A stretch of DNA of 42,197 nt, taken from the NCBI GenBank assembly GCA_015680685.1, contig MNCI01002250.1, positions 682,522 to 724,718 of the forward strand, given 5' to 3'. Numbering within the stretch: the stretch's first letter is position 1; the number at the start of each line of letters is the position of its first letter. The notes below the pieces were generated by a model, which was not told the origin of the DNA, ran no database searches, and worked only from the letters and a program-made list of their open reading frames with translations. Positions 29,956 through 41,811 of the stretch are shown here, piece by piece. The position numbers and the translations under genes are program-made. This DNA comes from Gnetum montanum. Its lineage: Eukaryota > Streptophyta > Gnetopsida > Gnetales > Gnetaceae.

Positions 29956-32200
29956 ATGTAAAGATGTCAACCACCAATCCCATAAGAGTGCAAGTTGGTA
30001 TATACTCATTTAAATGAGTATGTACCAGACTTCACCTTCATCCTACATCAAGATGAACAACTACAATGGCATGATATAAAGAGTAACATTGTCTTGTCCC
30101 CTGATCAATCTATGCCTGAGATGTTGTTTCAAATCCTTAACAAGTTGGGCATTCCAGATCTTCATGAGAAATATGTTATGAATGGTTATGACACTCAAGA
30201 CTACCGTCCCACTGAAACACAACGCAAGTGAGATCGACATCAAGAGAAGCATCATGAGGCTATGAAGGGCAAACATTTCACTAATCCCTTATTCCTACTT
30301 GATCAAGATGACAATGAGGATCCTCCCTTTGAAGGTTCTCAATATGAAGACTCTCCACTCCCTATTATTGGTAATGTGGATGTGGCCTTGAACTTGTGAT
30401 CCACTATTCATAAGCCAAGTTCAAGAAAAAGTGACAATCAAGGTAGGGACTCGAGTAAACATCACAATGGCAAGGGATCTAAGGATGGAGGTTGTAATGA
30501 GTGAAAAATTGATGGCAAACACCATAGTGGTGGTGGCGGTCCATCTTCCTTTCCATCCTCTTCATCCAATTTCGAACATTCTCTTCATCTTCTAGTACTC
30601 ATAAAAGCCATTGTCAAAATAATCATGATTAAGATGATCAACAAGACAACAAAAACCATCAAGGCCATCAAGAACACAAAGGTGAAAAAAACCATCATTG
30701 ACACAATCATGATGAGGAACCTCTATTGGTAACTAGAAGTATGTTTAACATTGCAGAGGCAATTAGAATTTCAACTAAGCATATGAAGGATAGTCAGATC
30801 AAGTGCTTAGACATGAATAATATCTCATGATTTGAGGTGGGATATAATTCTAATTCACAAAATCATCTATAAGCTTTCCACGATACTTGTGCCTTATAGA
30901 ACATTGAAAATGACTAGCAGAAAATCAAGCTTTTCCCTAGGACACTCATCAAGCAAGCTGAAAGCTAGTACTAGTCCTTGGAACTAGAATCCATTCGCCA
31001 ATGGAGTACCATGTTAGAACTATTTAATAATAAATATCAAACATACTCTAGAGTGTCCAACCTAAGAAGGTAAATCCAAGCTACAAACTAAAAACACATG
31101 AACCCTTGGATGTCACCGTGGGCAAATGTTATTCTCTCTTAAACCAATGCCTTGGTCATGGATATTCTCAAAGGGAGCAACTTCACCACATCATAAATGG
31201 AATCAGAGTTAAAACCAAAAGAACTCTTGGGGTTTATGCCCAAGGGAGACTATCTAAATTAAGAGCTCATCAAATCCAAAGGCTGATTGAGTAGGTAGCG
31301 AAAGAAAAAGGTGAGTTTCAAAAAAAAGGAAAGTGCAAAAGAGTATAATAGAAATCCTTTCGTTAAAAAATGGAAGGTTCAATTTTGTGCAAGGAGGAAA
31401 CACCACTTGATAAAGTCATGAACAGGTAAATCTTGCCCATCCAAAAATTTGTTTATGATAAATTATGGAACTCTTTGGAGGAAAAGTTTCAAATTTCTAT
31501 GAAGATTGTTGAAGCATCCAAAGAATAGAATAGTGATTGTGAACATAGGAGACAAAAAGAAGTTGAACGTGCCTACCAAAGAGGTAAGGGCAAAGTTTCT
31601 ACTGTTAAGAAAATTATGGAGACAGACTTCGAAGATGATGTTGGTTGTGACATCTATCAATACGAACATCCAAAGGCATGTTGCCTAGTGGTGTCACACT
31701 TATAAGAGTCTAGGATGTATGCATTGAATCTTCAACTAGCACATAGATAAGCACTCAGAAAATTGCCTTATCCTCAAGGCAATCCAAGGTAGTTCCATCA
31801 ACAATAATAAGCTTACTACACAAGTGAAGCTTCATCACAACCATATGAACAATACCAATAGTGGTACCAACCACAATCATGGGGAATGCTGCTACCAAGG
31901 CAGCAATATCCTTATAGGCAACTAAATCCATACGAGTACTATGTTTAGCAGCCTATCTCTCCAAGAAGCTCTGCAAGCCATGCTTCATTTTAGCATCATT
32001 ATTACCCTCTAGAGTATCATCGAACATTTTCACCGTCAACTCAAGGGGAGAACCCATATCCATACCATCCACTGCATCTATCTACACACATCCCTCTACC
32101 CTCAACCCAATTACCTCCTACTCCATCCATGCAGGATGAGATTCCTCCACAGCCATAACAATGAAATGCTACGAGGGTTGTACATTCACAACCAGCTTTC
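29956..32200 (+). pseudogene. gag: Element C gag remnant
   Basis: The start region has ATG codons at 29956 and 29964 right after 'ctcctcacag', an intron-acceptor-like sequence. The N-terminus has NEYVPDFTFILHQDE; an acidic and His/Lys-rich stretch follows. The retrotransposon gag core is at about 30930-31294 (SIRQWSTMLELFNNKYQTYS, YSLLNQCLGHGYSQREQLHH). A Gln/Tyr/Pro-rich tail lies at about 31830-32160. Numerous stops and several frame changes are present, so it is dead. The zinc knuckle was not found. Confidence 0.65.
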
Positions 32201-32464
32201 CATTTGAGTGGTTTGGACAATCAATCTAGAAAAAAATCCCTCTTTTGACCCAACAATCCTCTCCAACCCTCATAACCTAGTATGATTGATTGCCTTGCTT
32301 CTCTAGTACCCTCACCCTCTGCATTAAATACCTGTGACTTTCAAACCAAATGTTGCCTTGAATCTACACTATGATGCTAACTCATGTTATTTCCAATTGG
32401 ATCAAGACTAGCAATCTTCCCACAAAAAGATCTAACCTAGAAAGTCTACTCATTTACTTGTAGA

Positions 32465-32800
32465 TCATTGGACATGAGCCATGCAAGGCTCTTCTTAATT
32501 TTAGTTCTGGTGTAAATCTCATCTCCCATGACATGTACAAGGCCTAGAACCTACCACCTCTCAAGAAAAGCAACATTTGTTTAGAATTGGTAAATCAATC
32601 AATCACTGTTCTTTTGAGATTAGTGAAGAACATTGTGACCACAATTTGTGGGTGGTCCTATCCTGCTGATTTTCTAGTAATTAAGGTTGAGAATTTTAAA
32701 GGTGACTTTCCCATCATTATGGAAAAGCTTGGTTAAGCACGGTTGACAGATGTATGGGCATAAGGGACCTCTTCTTGGAAATCTTCAAGGAAAATGAGTT
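32465..32800 (+). pseudogene. Element C protease remnant
   Basis: Reads CKALLNFSSGVNLISHDMYKA, matching the protease active-site block ALLDSGA..N.IS, with the catalytic Asp changed to Asn. It continues with LPPLKKSNICLELVNQSI and YPADFLVIKVENFKGDFPII. Typical position between gag and RT. Several stops follow. Confidence 0.6.
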
Positions 32801-33389
32801 TGAAAAGTTACAGAAGAAGCATATTCCATGCATCGCATACAATAATAATAGGTGCAATTGCATGCAAAAGATTTGGTCCATCAAAAGAACATACATCAAA
32901 GTATGCAATCAGTGTGCATAACAAACATATATTCAAAGGTGTCTATACATAATAGCCACAAGATAAGAAGGCACCTAGTGGTTGATAGTTGACTGAGATA
33001 GAAACACATTATACATGGAACCAACTAAGAGCCTAACATGTGCTTATGTTGAAAGCATGGATGAACTTGAGAAAGTTCATCACCAACTCTCTAATGATGA
33101 AAATAATGATACCTATTAGGGAGAGTTGGAAATCCCTTATAACTTCAAGCAAGAGCCCCTAAAGCTAAAAACTCTACTGACCATCATGGAATATAAATTT
33201 TTAAACAATGGTAAATTGGTCATAATCAATGTCAAACTTACTCCTACACAAAAAGAAAAGTTGTTAAAGGTGGTTAAAAATGGCTAATAGCCTTTTCTTG
33301 GTCATATCTTGAGCTGAAAAGAAATAATCCAAGGATATGCCAACATCACATTTACATCACCCTAAACATGAAGCCAAGAAGGTAGCTGC

Positions 33390-34610
33390 AAAGGCAGCTG
33401 AATCCCAAATTGAAGCAAATCGTCAAGGAGGAAATAGAGCAACTCCTCAAGGTAGGGTTCATCTATCCCATTGTGAATAGTGAGTGGGTTAGCCCACTCA
33501 AATTTATGCCAAAGAAAGGTGGAAAGTGGCAGGTCTACATCAACTTCAGGCTGTTGAATATGGCAACATTTAAAGATCATTTTCCATTGCCATTTGTGGA
33601 TCAAGTATTGGACACCATATCTGGGCATTGCTATTATAGCTTCTTAGATGGTTATTGTGGCTATAACCAAATCCAAATTGCACTAGAAAATTAGGCCAAG
33701 ACAACATTCACAAGTCCTTGGGGAAATTTTTCATATTATAAGATGCTATTTGGTCTATGCAATGCCCATGCAACATTTTAACGCTTAGTCCTTAGTAATT
33801 TCCAATGATAGATCTGTAGTGGTGTGGAAGTCTTCATGGATGACTTCTCCACCTATCAAGCTATGTTTGAGCAAGCCTTAGACTACCTTGAGCAAGTACT
33901 AAAGTGATGTGTTGAAATAAATTGGCAGTCGAATTGGCAAAAGAGTCATCTCATGATCCAAGAAGGCATTGTGTTAGGGCACCGAATTTCATAAGAAGGT
34001 GTTGAGGTAGACCCAAATAAGATAAGGGTCATCCAAGGAATTACATGTCAACCAAAGATAGTCAAAGATGTCATATCATTCCTTGGACATACTAGCTACT
34101 ACTGAAATATCATAAAGAATTTCTCTAAGATCGCAAAGTTGTTTGTCAAGCTTACAAAGAAAGATGCTTCATTCATTTGGACCAAGGAGTTTGAACATGT
34201 ATTCCAACAGTTAAAGAAAAAACTCATAGAAACTCTAATTCTATGGGCACTAGACTAGTTCAAACCATTTCACATAATGATGAATGCATCTAATTATTCT
34301 TTAGAAGTAGTGCTTATGTAGCTGGATGATAAAAAATGTACATATTAAATCCATTGTGTGAGTCAAAGCATTGTGGGTGCATAACTAAATTACACCGCAA
34401 CTAAAAAAGAATTGATGGCCATGATGTTTACTCTCAAGAAGTTCAGGTACTATGTGCTTAGCTACAAATTGTTTGTGCACATAAACCACAATTCCATCCA
34501 CTTCTTGATGAACAATCTGATAATGAGCTCTCATATCATATGGTGGCTCATGGTCTTGCAGGAATTTGAGATCAGAAGGCAACTAAGAATGTGATCATTG
34601 ACCACCTCTC
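33390..34610 (+). pseudogene. Element C reverse transcriptase and RNase H remnant
   Basis: RT starts around MKQIVKEEIEQLLKVGFIYP, with SEWVSPLKFMPKKGGKW, FLDGYCGYNQIQIA, TTFTSPWGNFSYYKMLFGL and the catalytic box VFMDD (about 33830-33845). Connection and RNase H follow: FHIMMNASNYSLEVVL (Asp to Asn in the first catalytic position), ATKKELMAMMFTLKKFRYY. TAG, TGA and TAA stops are scattered, the first after IQIALEN. It is not functional. Confidence 0.8.
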
Positions 34611-34799
34611 TCAATTGACATGGGACAACAAAGAAGAGAAGAGCCCAATCTTTGATCAATTTCCGGATGAACTACTCTTTATTGCTAAAATCAATGAAAA
34701 AATGCCCATAGAACTAAAATGATATGACGGCATCCTCACTTATCTTCTCACTTAGGAGATGACACAAGATCTTGACTTTAGAAGAAAATAACAGTTTCT

Positions 34800-35980
34800 T
34801 CATCAAGCCAAATACTTCATGAAAATCAACAAACACCTTTACAAGGTGTGCATCGATGGCCTAGTTCATTGGTGTGTGCCTGATGCAGATCAATTATGCA
34901 TTCTCCAGAATGCTCACAAAGGCTCCTTTGGAAGCCACTATGTAGAAAGGTGAATGGCCATAAAAATCCTGATGACAAGATATTACTAGCCTACAATCTT
35001 CAGGGACATCCACTAGTTTGTCCGATCTTGTAAACGCTGCCAACAAGATGCTAGGATGACTACACGAATAGAGGGTCCTCAATAGTGGATTCAACCACTG
35101 GAGCCCTTTGACATATGGTACATTGACTTCATGAGTCCCATCACACCAATGTCCAATGGAAAGGTGTATATCATAGTAGCAGTCAACTACTGCACCAAAT
35201 GGGTAGAGGTAGTAACTGTCGTCAATTGTACATCATCCACTGCTATCCAATTTATACAATAACATGTTGTAAACAAGTTTGGAATGTCATGTGCACTGAT
35301 TTCTAATAATAAAACTCATTTTATAGGTGCCACTTTTAGGAAGCTAATGCAACGCTTGGGGGTTGAACATAAATTAACAACATCCTATCATCCCCAAGCC
35401 AACGATCAAGTAGAGGTAACTAACCAAGAAATCACAAAGATCCTAACAAAAACCATAAGCAAATATAGGAGAGATTGGAGCATAAAACTTAATGATAACC
35501 TATGGGCCTACCACTCAACATGGAAACTCTCTATTAGCTACTCTCCCTACGAGCTAGTGTATGAAAAACTTCCAACGCTCTCAATTCAATCTAAGCTCTA
35601 TACACTCAACAGCCTGTGATCTGAATCTTGACCTGAGTCTAGCATAAATGAAAACTGACTAGTGGCCCTATCTTTGAATGAAGTGCATAAGGCATTCAAC
35701 AAGAAAATACATAAACTAAGAATAAGGAAAGTAAAATTCTAACCGGGCAATAAGGTTCTCTACTAGAACCCCACACACATACCTCAGAAGACAAAGTTCC
35801 AAATGTTGTGGAAGGGACTTTACATAGTTGCTAAAACCTTTCCTTCTGGGGCCATGACCATATACAAACCTAAGAGCCCCAATGAAAGGCAATTGGTTAA
35901 CATCCAATAAGTAAAGCTTTTTCATGAACCCAAGCAAGCCAGTGCAACAAATACCCCAACAGATGGACAACCACGTTCAA
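34800..35980 (+). pseudogene. Element C integrase remnant
   Basis: The zinc-binding part has HKGSFGSHYV and CKRCQQD. The core begins WYIDFMSP (first catalytic Asp present); the second reads ISNNKTHF with Asn in place of Asp; the third is in NDQVEVTNQ. An intact 111-codon stretch lies at 35284-35619. The C-terminal GPY/F-like module reads LWKGLYIVAKTFPSGAMTIY, ending with VKLFHEPKQA near 35940. Broken by stops. Confidence 0.8.
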
Positions 35981-35989
35981 TTTTTTAGA

Positions 35990-37530
35990 TCTCCTCCTTC
36001 CAACTCAGTCATGGGGGAGATGGCCATCCATGCTAATTATCCATATGGTTCCTTAGTTTTTCTACTTTTTGTTTTCTGTATTTTTTATTTTGCAAATTAT
36101 TTAATTTTTACATCATTTTAATTTTTAAATTTTTCTTATTTTTACACCATCGTTAGTATGTGTGAATCCTTCTTAAATATTTTACACTTTCTTATATATT
36201 TTACTTTATTTGAATGTGATTTTCAACCTTTGCTAATCAACCATGCTTTATTTCCAACAAGACATGGGTTGCCATGGTTGCTACTAATGGTGGTTTATGT
36301 TTAATATTTTTTTGTTGATGTCTAGTTTCTATTTTTGAATTTGTATACCAATGACTCAGTCCTAGTTTCTTTTTCATGGTTATAGGTAATGAGTTCATGA
36401 CATCCACCCATTCCACTAAATCTATGGTTTTCCTTATTTTGGATTTCTAAGGTCCCTTCCATTAAGTAAACATTTAATCTTGGTAGTTTCCAAAATTCGA
36501 ATAGATTCAAAGGCTTGAATAGGATGTGAATTCAAGGGGACTCAATACTCTTTGTACTCTTCTACTTACTTAAGTGCTTGGATGTTTTTCATGAACTTCT
36601 TACCATTCCATTTCAACCAATTCAGGAAGTCAAATAAAGTCTTTGCATGGTCTAGTTCCCATCCAAAAATTCAAAAAAAAAAAAAGAAAAAAAAACAACA
36701 TGATGGAAATTTAAAGCACATCACTTAGAAAAATAAATAAGGTACAAGCACTAGTTATGGGACTAGAAAGACATGTTACCCATGCCTGAAGGTCCCCTTT
36801 AACTAAGGTCCTCTCTTACTTCCTATCTCTCTTTTCTCCTAGTTTTGGAATGGTGGTTATTTTTTTGAAACACCCTTATGTCTCGAGGGGGTGGATCATT
36901 CTTAGAGTGGTAATGCAAAGTCATTGGAACTGGTTGGTTCTGGTTTGGAATAAGGATGGATCTTCTTCAGTCATTTTAAATGTGTAATCCACAAGGGACT
37001 TCTTATGACCTCAACTTGGGAATCCAATCCACCTTCTCTATCATCCATCACTACTATTCATAATTCACCTTGATATCGATGTCCATGTTTTTTATCCCTT
37101 GATTTGGTTAGATGTACTTGAACTCTTAAGTAGATCCTTCTAGGTGGGTTCTTAACCTTCCTTACCATTAGTCCCCTATGGAGTCCATAGGCTCCTCAGT
37201 TGAAGTTATGCAAGGGAAAAAAAGGCATCTGCCTACTTTGGGGAGGACCTACTTGCATATCTTTTGGTTGGAATGTTAAGCCCCTTACCCTTAACATTGT
37301 TACAATCATACCTTTCATGCACCTCATTGTGCATCCCACTCTGTGCTCCCGTACAATCTTATAATGTCCATTCTCTATATTATTTTCTTCAATTTCTTAA
37401 TTTTCTAAGCTCTAATTTCCTCTTCTACTATTTTCATTCCAATTGTGGCTTTTTGGGCTTCCATTTAACTCTAATGTCATTCAAAAACTCCTTGTATTTT
37501 CAAAGTTTTGGAATAGTCAAATAAAGTCAA
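35990..37530. other. AT-rich non-coding stretch after integrase
   Basis: Probably the 3' untranslated part of element C. It contains T-rich runs (36055-36200) and an A-rich tract (36671-36700), but no LTR, no clear polypurine tract and no recognisable gene. Confidence 0.5.
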
Positions 37531-37640
37531 TGGTGATCAATAGCTATGTCGACTAGGCCTAGTCAATGTAGCCAACCCCATTGATGGGGCCCCATAGACT
37601 AGGCCTGATCGACACATGAGAAAAATACTATAAATACCAC
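37531..37640 (+). promoter_or_regulatory. Promoter-like module with TATA box, similar to the start of LTR C
   Basis: tataaata at 37629-37636, preceded by 'gctatgtcgactaggcc' and 'gccccat' blocks. The start of the LTR at 11693 has 'gctatgtcaact', 'actaggccccat' and a TATA box at a similar distance. Similarity stops after the TATA box. Confidence 0.4.
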
Positions 37641-37783
37641 CAAACAATTTGCCTTTTTTGCAATTTCTTTCATAACACAAGGGGAGTTTTTGCCATTTTT
37701 AAAGCCCAAAACCTTCCCCAAGTCCAGAACCTTCCAACCGTTTGCCCAAATCACTCCGTTCTTTGATCCTGCAACTACCAAAG

Positions 37784-38097
37784 GTAAGCTCTCAATCATG
37801 TGGGCCACAAATGTTCCATTTTTTACAAAACATTTTTCACCATTTCTTTAACTCCCGCAAAGGTTTAACTAGAAACCCAACTATCAAACAACAAGATAAA
37901 AGAGGTTAAACCCTTCCAACAAACTTCACTAATAACTACAACAAATAATTAGTAAATAAATCATTAATTAATTAATAAAACATTCAATTTTCCATGGTCT
38001 AACCTTAGTCAAAATATAACCAACTAATGAGAAAAGTATTTAAAAATTTAAAGTTTTACATTATATCTACTAATCCATGGATGTATTGTGACCATAG
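37784..38097 (+). other. Inferred leader intron
   Basis: Donor aag|gtaagct at 37783/37784 and acceptor ccatag|atg at 38097/38098, placing the ATG at the first base of the next exon. Inference from splice-like sequence only. Confidence 0.35.
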
Positions 38098-39270
38098 ATG
38101 GCACCAAAGGGAAAGCATCCACAGGAAGCAAGACCGTCCCAACTGAGGGAAAAATGACCAAGAATGGGAAGGGGCTAGGAATAGGCTCAAGAAGAACCAG
38201 TGGCAACCCATGCAATAGGACCTCTTCAAGAGGAGCCCAAAGTGGAATTTGTTTAGCAGACTTCGGAAGCAAAAGTAGCCTCAAAACAATCACAACATGG
38301 GGAGGTACCAAGACTAGCACCAAGGCTTAAAGTCACATTAACACAAGCCTACCTTGACACCATTAGGCCTCATGACATCCAACACTCAGTTCTCCAAGAA
38401 CTAAAATTTGGGCTATTTTTGAAGCATGGCCTAGGAGAAGTTAAGACATAACTACAAACCTCTCCCATGTGGCAAACTACCACTTCCAGTGGGAAATGGT
38501 ACATGGGAGAGACATACCTTTTCTAGAATAATAGAAGGTTAGGCTCTATCGTTAAGATCAAGGACATCCAAATGTCCTATTTGATTGAAGCAATCGCACA
38601 TGCACTAAGGTTGCTTGACACAAGAACATAATTCGCAAAGTTGTCAACACAGGTTGCCCCTAAAGCTAAGAAGAAGTGGACCCAGAAGTGTTACAAGGTC
38701 CACCACAAAAAGTTCAGCACACTCACACCAACAGAATGCATCTATTTCAAAATTGTGTCCTATCACCTCAATCCAATGATGAGGCCTAGTAAGGTGATTT
38801 CTTTTTCTACTCGAGCATGCGCTGCTCTAAGTGGGAGATTTCCTGTAAACCTTCCACAACTGATCTACTTAGAGATTGAGAAACATTTCAAGGAAAATGA
38901 ACATGGAAGGAAAACCCTACCCTTTTCGTGCCTCATTAGGAAACTTTGCAAAAGGATAAAAATCATCTAGTATGCCAACAATATAATCTGGCATACTCTT
39001 GTGGCTTCATGGTTTGAAATGATGAAAGATAAGACACATACCACCATCAAAGAAGAGGAGCAGTAGCCACCACCTCTACCACCCACTCAAGAAACAACAT
39101 CGAAGGCTCATGCAGCAATTGAGCACTTGTGAAAAATCTAAGAGTAGCTCCTATATGAGTAGGAACAATGTGCATGAACAAGTGGTGGCAATCCATCTAC
39201 ATATTGACCATCAATGAGTTACCTTAATGAGGTGGCTTAAACAATTAGTTAGATGAAGAGAGGTGGGCTG
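38098..39270 (+). pseudogene. Decayed accessory ORF (MAPKGK...)
   Basis: Begins MAPKGKASTGSKTVPTEGK, then shows a frame change near 38230 and a long frame with about ten stops, mostly at likely Gln or Trp codons. The best part is the intact 109 codons at 38641-38970, with FKIVSYHLNPMMRPSKVI and FPVNLPQLIYLEIEKHF. That pattern (a short loop after -NP-, then a small segment with -VN- and an 'EI' helix) resembles plant transposon/retrotransposon accessory ORFs and, weakly, exon 4 of the antisense gene in B. It is on the plus strand like element C and may be its accessory gene. No function assigned. Confidence 0.45.
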
Positions 39271-39275
39271 ATATT

Positions 39276-40680
39276 TGTTGGTGACCGTTTGGGACGCGAC
39301 CGCCAACGAGTGTCCTCGAACAGGATTTAGGTGCCTGCTGGTCTTTGGCAACACCATGGCCCAGATACCTCCAAATAAACTCAGTAGTTAATGTGAGTAT
39401 GTGTGTGTGCTGTTACGGCGTGTGGTTGTGAGAAATGTAACAATTGCGTTGTGTGTAAACTACAAATGACTTACTTTAAAAAGATTCAACCAACTTTGTC
39501 CAGTACTGTGAGTTCTTGAAAATTTCCTATTTTGTTTAAACTACCTAGTCTACGCGGTCCCTATAATACCTTCTTGTAACAACTAAAATTTTGCATAAAC
39601 ATTTGAGCACAACTCCACAAATCTACTCCTAATTTTTCCCAGAGAGAGATATAGTTCCACAAGAAAACTAGAAATAGAGCAAGATTCAATGGAAATAGAA
39701 AGAAAAGAAAAGAAAGCAGATTTGTGTGGACCTCAAATATTTAAGCAAGCTAAAATGACACGAGTAAACACTTCGCAATAAAGTTATTCCAAATTCAATA
39801 TCTACGAATTGTTCAAACTTCCAAGGCTCAACCAAGCAATATCTTCAAGACAAACCTATTGTGTTATCAAAAATCGCTGCGTAAACTACCACGTACAAGA
39901 CTCCACTTTGACTAGACAATAGATGTCAACGATTGCATTCAAACAGAACCTTTAAAAGACTTGACAATTTCTGATTGAAATAACACGGAAAATCACTTTG
40001 AAGATAAAGAAGCTATTCTAGTCCCATCAAAATACCAAAGATTTTTTGAACCCTCTCGACTACTAAATTATTCCACGGCGTGACTACAAACAGAGGGTCT
40101 CTTCCAACAACCCAATAGCAGTTCCCAAATGTTGCTCAATAATGAAATTTACAACTAAAATTCTCTCAAGGCTTTTAAACACAAGTGCTTCTATGGCAAA
40201 ATTTTAATAGAAAATTTGTATCGGGCAACAAGAACAATAAGAACAATCTAAAAATCCCAAAATTACTTCCAAGGATGATACTATCTAAACCACTAGCTAA
40301 GCAATTTAAACAAAACAAAAATGAAATGCATAACTCACAGGACCATGACAAAGAGGCTGAAATCTTTATTCTAGCAAGTCATCTTGCAAACAATCTTCTT
40401 TACAAATCTTCTTTGCTCCCAAGTGTGAGAAGTGATGATGATCTTCCCTTCCTTGACCCTTGAAGCCTTTTTATAGGGTTCCAAGGTAGGTAGGGAAGTT
40501 ACAAAAATATCTTGGGTGGTTTCAACCACCAAAGAGATAAAAAGGTTACAATTGACAAGTGGCCTTGGTGGTTACAAACATCATAGATTAGGGCTAGGAA
40601 GTTACAACTAGATAACATCATAGTTACAATTATATAAATAAAATATATAGTGGCCAAGTGTCCTATTGGATAACTATCCA
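39276..40680 (-). mobile_element. Probable solo LTR (minus orientation)
   Basis: Begins tgttggtgaccg and ends ggataactatcca, giving TG...CA ends, with near-identical five-base flanks atatt (39271-39275) and atata (40681-40685). A minus-strand TATA-like box (ctataaaaagg, about 40466-40476) follows an upstream region of about 200 bp, as in the LTRs of A and B. No internal coding region is attached. Boundaries are tentative because no second copy is in the window. Confidence 0.4.
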
Positions 40681-40689
40681 ATATAACTC

Positions 40690-41380
40690 CTTAGCATATG
40701 CAAATTTTTAAATTAATATTAATACTTACTTGGTACACAACCAAGGGCTGTCAAATGTATAGTAGCATAATAACAACTAAAAATCCAAAGTTAATCAAAA
40801 TAAATGTCATGCTCTACAACCGAAGCCTCGATGTAGTTGTGAATGCGTGGTCAATGACGCGGTATTTGATGGAGAGTCCTTTGTCATGGGTGATGTTGTT
40901 AGAAATACAGTTTCATCCTTTGAACATTTTGCCGCTGCATCCGATGGTGTTGTCGTGTACAGGCCATGCCCATTTGTGTTTCTTTGGTGTTTGCTGCGGA
41001 CTTTTCTGCACCCTCTGCTGGCCTTCTCCGCGCCTGCTGCTACGCCTGCCGCTGCCATCATCGTCCGCGTTTGCCATGGCCATGGAGTCATGCTGCTGCT
41101 GCTAATCCTCCGCCTGTCGCTCTTTTTCACTCATGCACAATATCCCACAGCCAGATCTGGCAATCCCATGGCCAGATGTGCTCGATCTGCAACACGCGGC
41201 CAGATCTAGCCATGGCCGAAGCCCTGGCCGCGTGCGCAACAGTGGCCGCTCTCTGTTTTCTGGTTTTGGCATCGCTGTCCTGTAACTCCTATGGCCGTGC
41301 CCGCTGCTGACTCCTCCGCAAGTCGCTCGCAGCAACCCTCAACCCGATCCGCGCAGTCCTTTTCGCTTAACCACCGGCTG
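40690..41380. other. No gene recognised; GC-rich, CTG/CCATGG-rich segment
   Basis: Several overlapping frames on both strands are open only because of composition, with repeated 'ccatggcc' and 'ccagatct' words at 41070-41250. No domain motif is seen. Confidence 0.45.
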
Positions 41381-41811
41381 TCATTTCAAGGGAAGAGAGC
41401 CAGGAGATTTGTCCGTAATAGATTGAATTGAGTGGGGATGGAACTGGAGCACATCGGCCCACTCCAGGGTTCGTATGGTGCCTCTCCAAGCAACAACAAT
41501 GTCCCTGCGTCCAAGGTAACGCGTACCTTTATCGTTAGTCACAGCCACGTAGCCAATCCAGTTGGATTCCTTGCACCATGCCTCTCTAGCATGAACTTGC
41601 AGAAGAACTCCTTTTTCCTATAGCGGCTGCTTCCGCAGTACTTGGAATGTGGTTCATTGTTGAAGGCATCGTATGTTGCCTGAATAAGGTCTCCATACAG
41701 CAAAAAACTCTCTCTCAAATCATCGTCCACAGGATCCAGCATACCCTTCCAGTAATCACTTCCATGAATAGCCCTCCATTTCTTTGGTATTTTCCTGCTT
41801 TCTTCTCCCAT
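41381..41811 (-). pseudogene. Phospholipase A1-II / DAD1-like lipase, N-terminal fragment
   Basis: Start ATG at 41811: MGEESRKIPKKWRAIHGSDY, then WKGMLDPVDDDLRESFL, YGDLIQATYDAFNN and [15 protein letters not shown]. This is the typical start of plant class-3 lipases of the PLA1-II group, which release fatty acids from the sn-1 position of glycerolipids. The frame then changes near 41585-41600, after which another frame reads [38 protein letters not shown] and stops at 41381. In the family about forty residues normally separate the two blocks, so a deletion plus a frame change is likely. The GxSxG catalytic part is absent. It is a broken fragment of a host gene. Confidence 0.75.

Larger units (their letters stand above)
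29835..35980 (+). mobile_element. Element C internal region (plus strand, decayed)
   Basis: Continuation of the element whose 5' LTR and primer-binding site end at 12612; B is inserted 23 bp beyond that site. It holds gag, protease, RT, RNase H and integrase remnants in the standard Ty3/gypsy order on the plus strand. With its tRNA-Asp-like site it fits the Athila side of the Ty3/gypsy tree, but a chromovirus cannot be excluded. No 3' LTR matching 11693-12569 was found before the window ends. Confidence 0.8.

Noticed and set aside
37531-38050. 3' LTR of element C starting at 37531
   Set aside because: Only the first ~100 bp resemble the 5' LTR; the R-U5 part, which is conserved between 1-795 and 11693-12569, does not match.
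40807-41335. Several open frames in the GC-rich segment left of the lipase fragment
   Set aside because: Three or more frames are open at once with Ala/Cys/Ser-rich translations, which is typical of GC-rich non-coding DNA.
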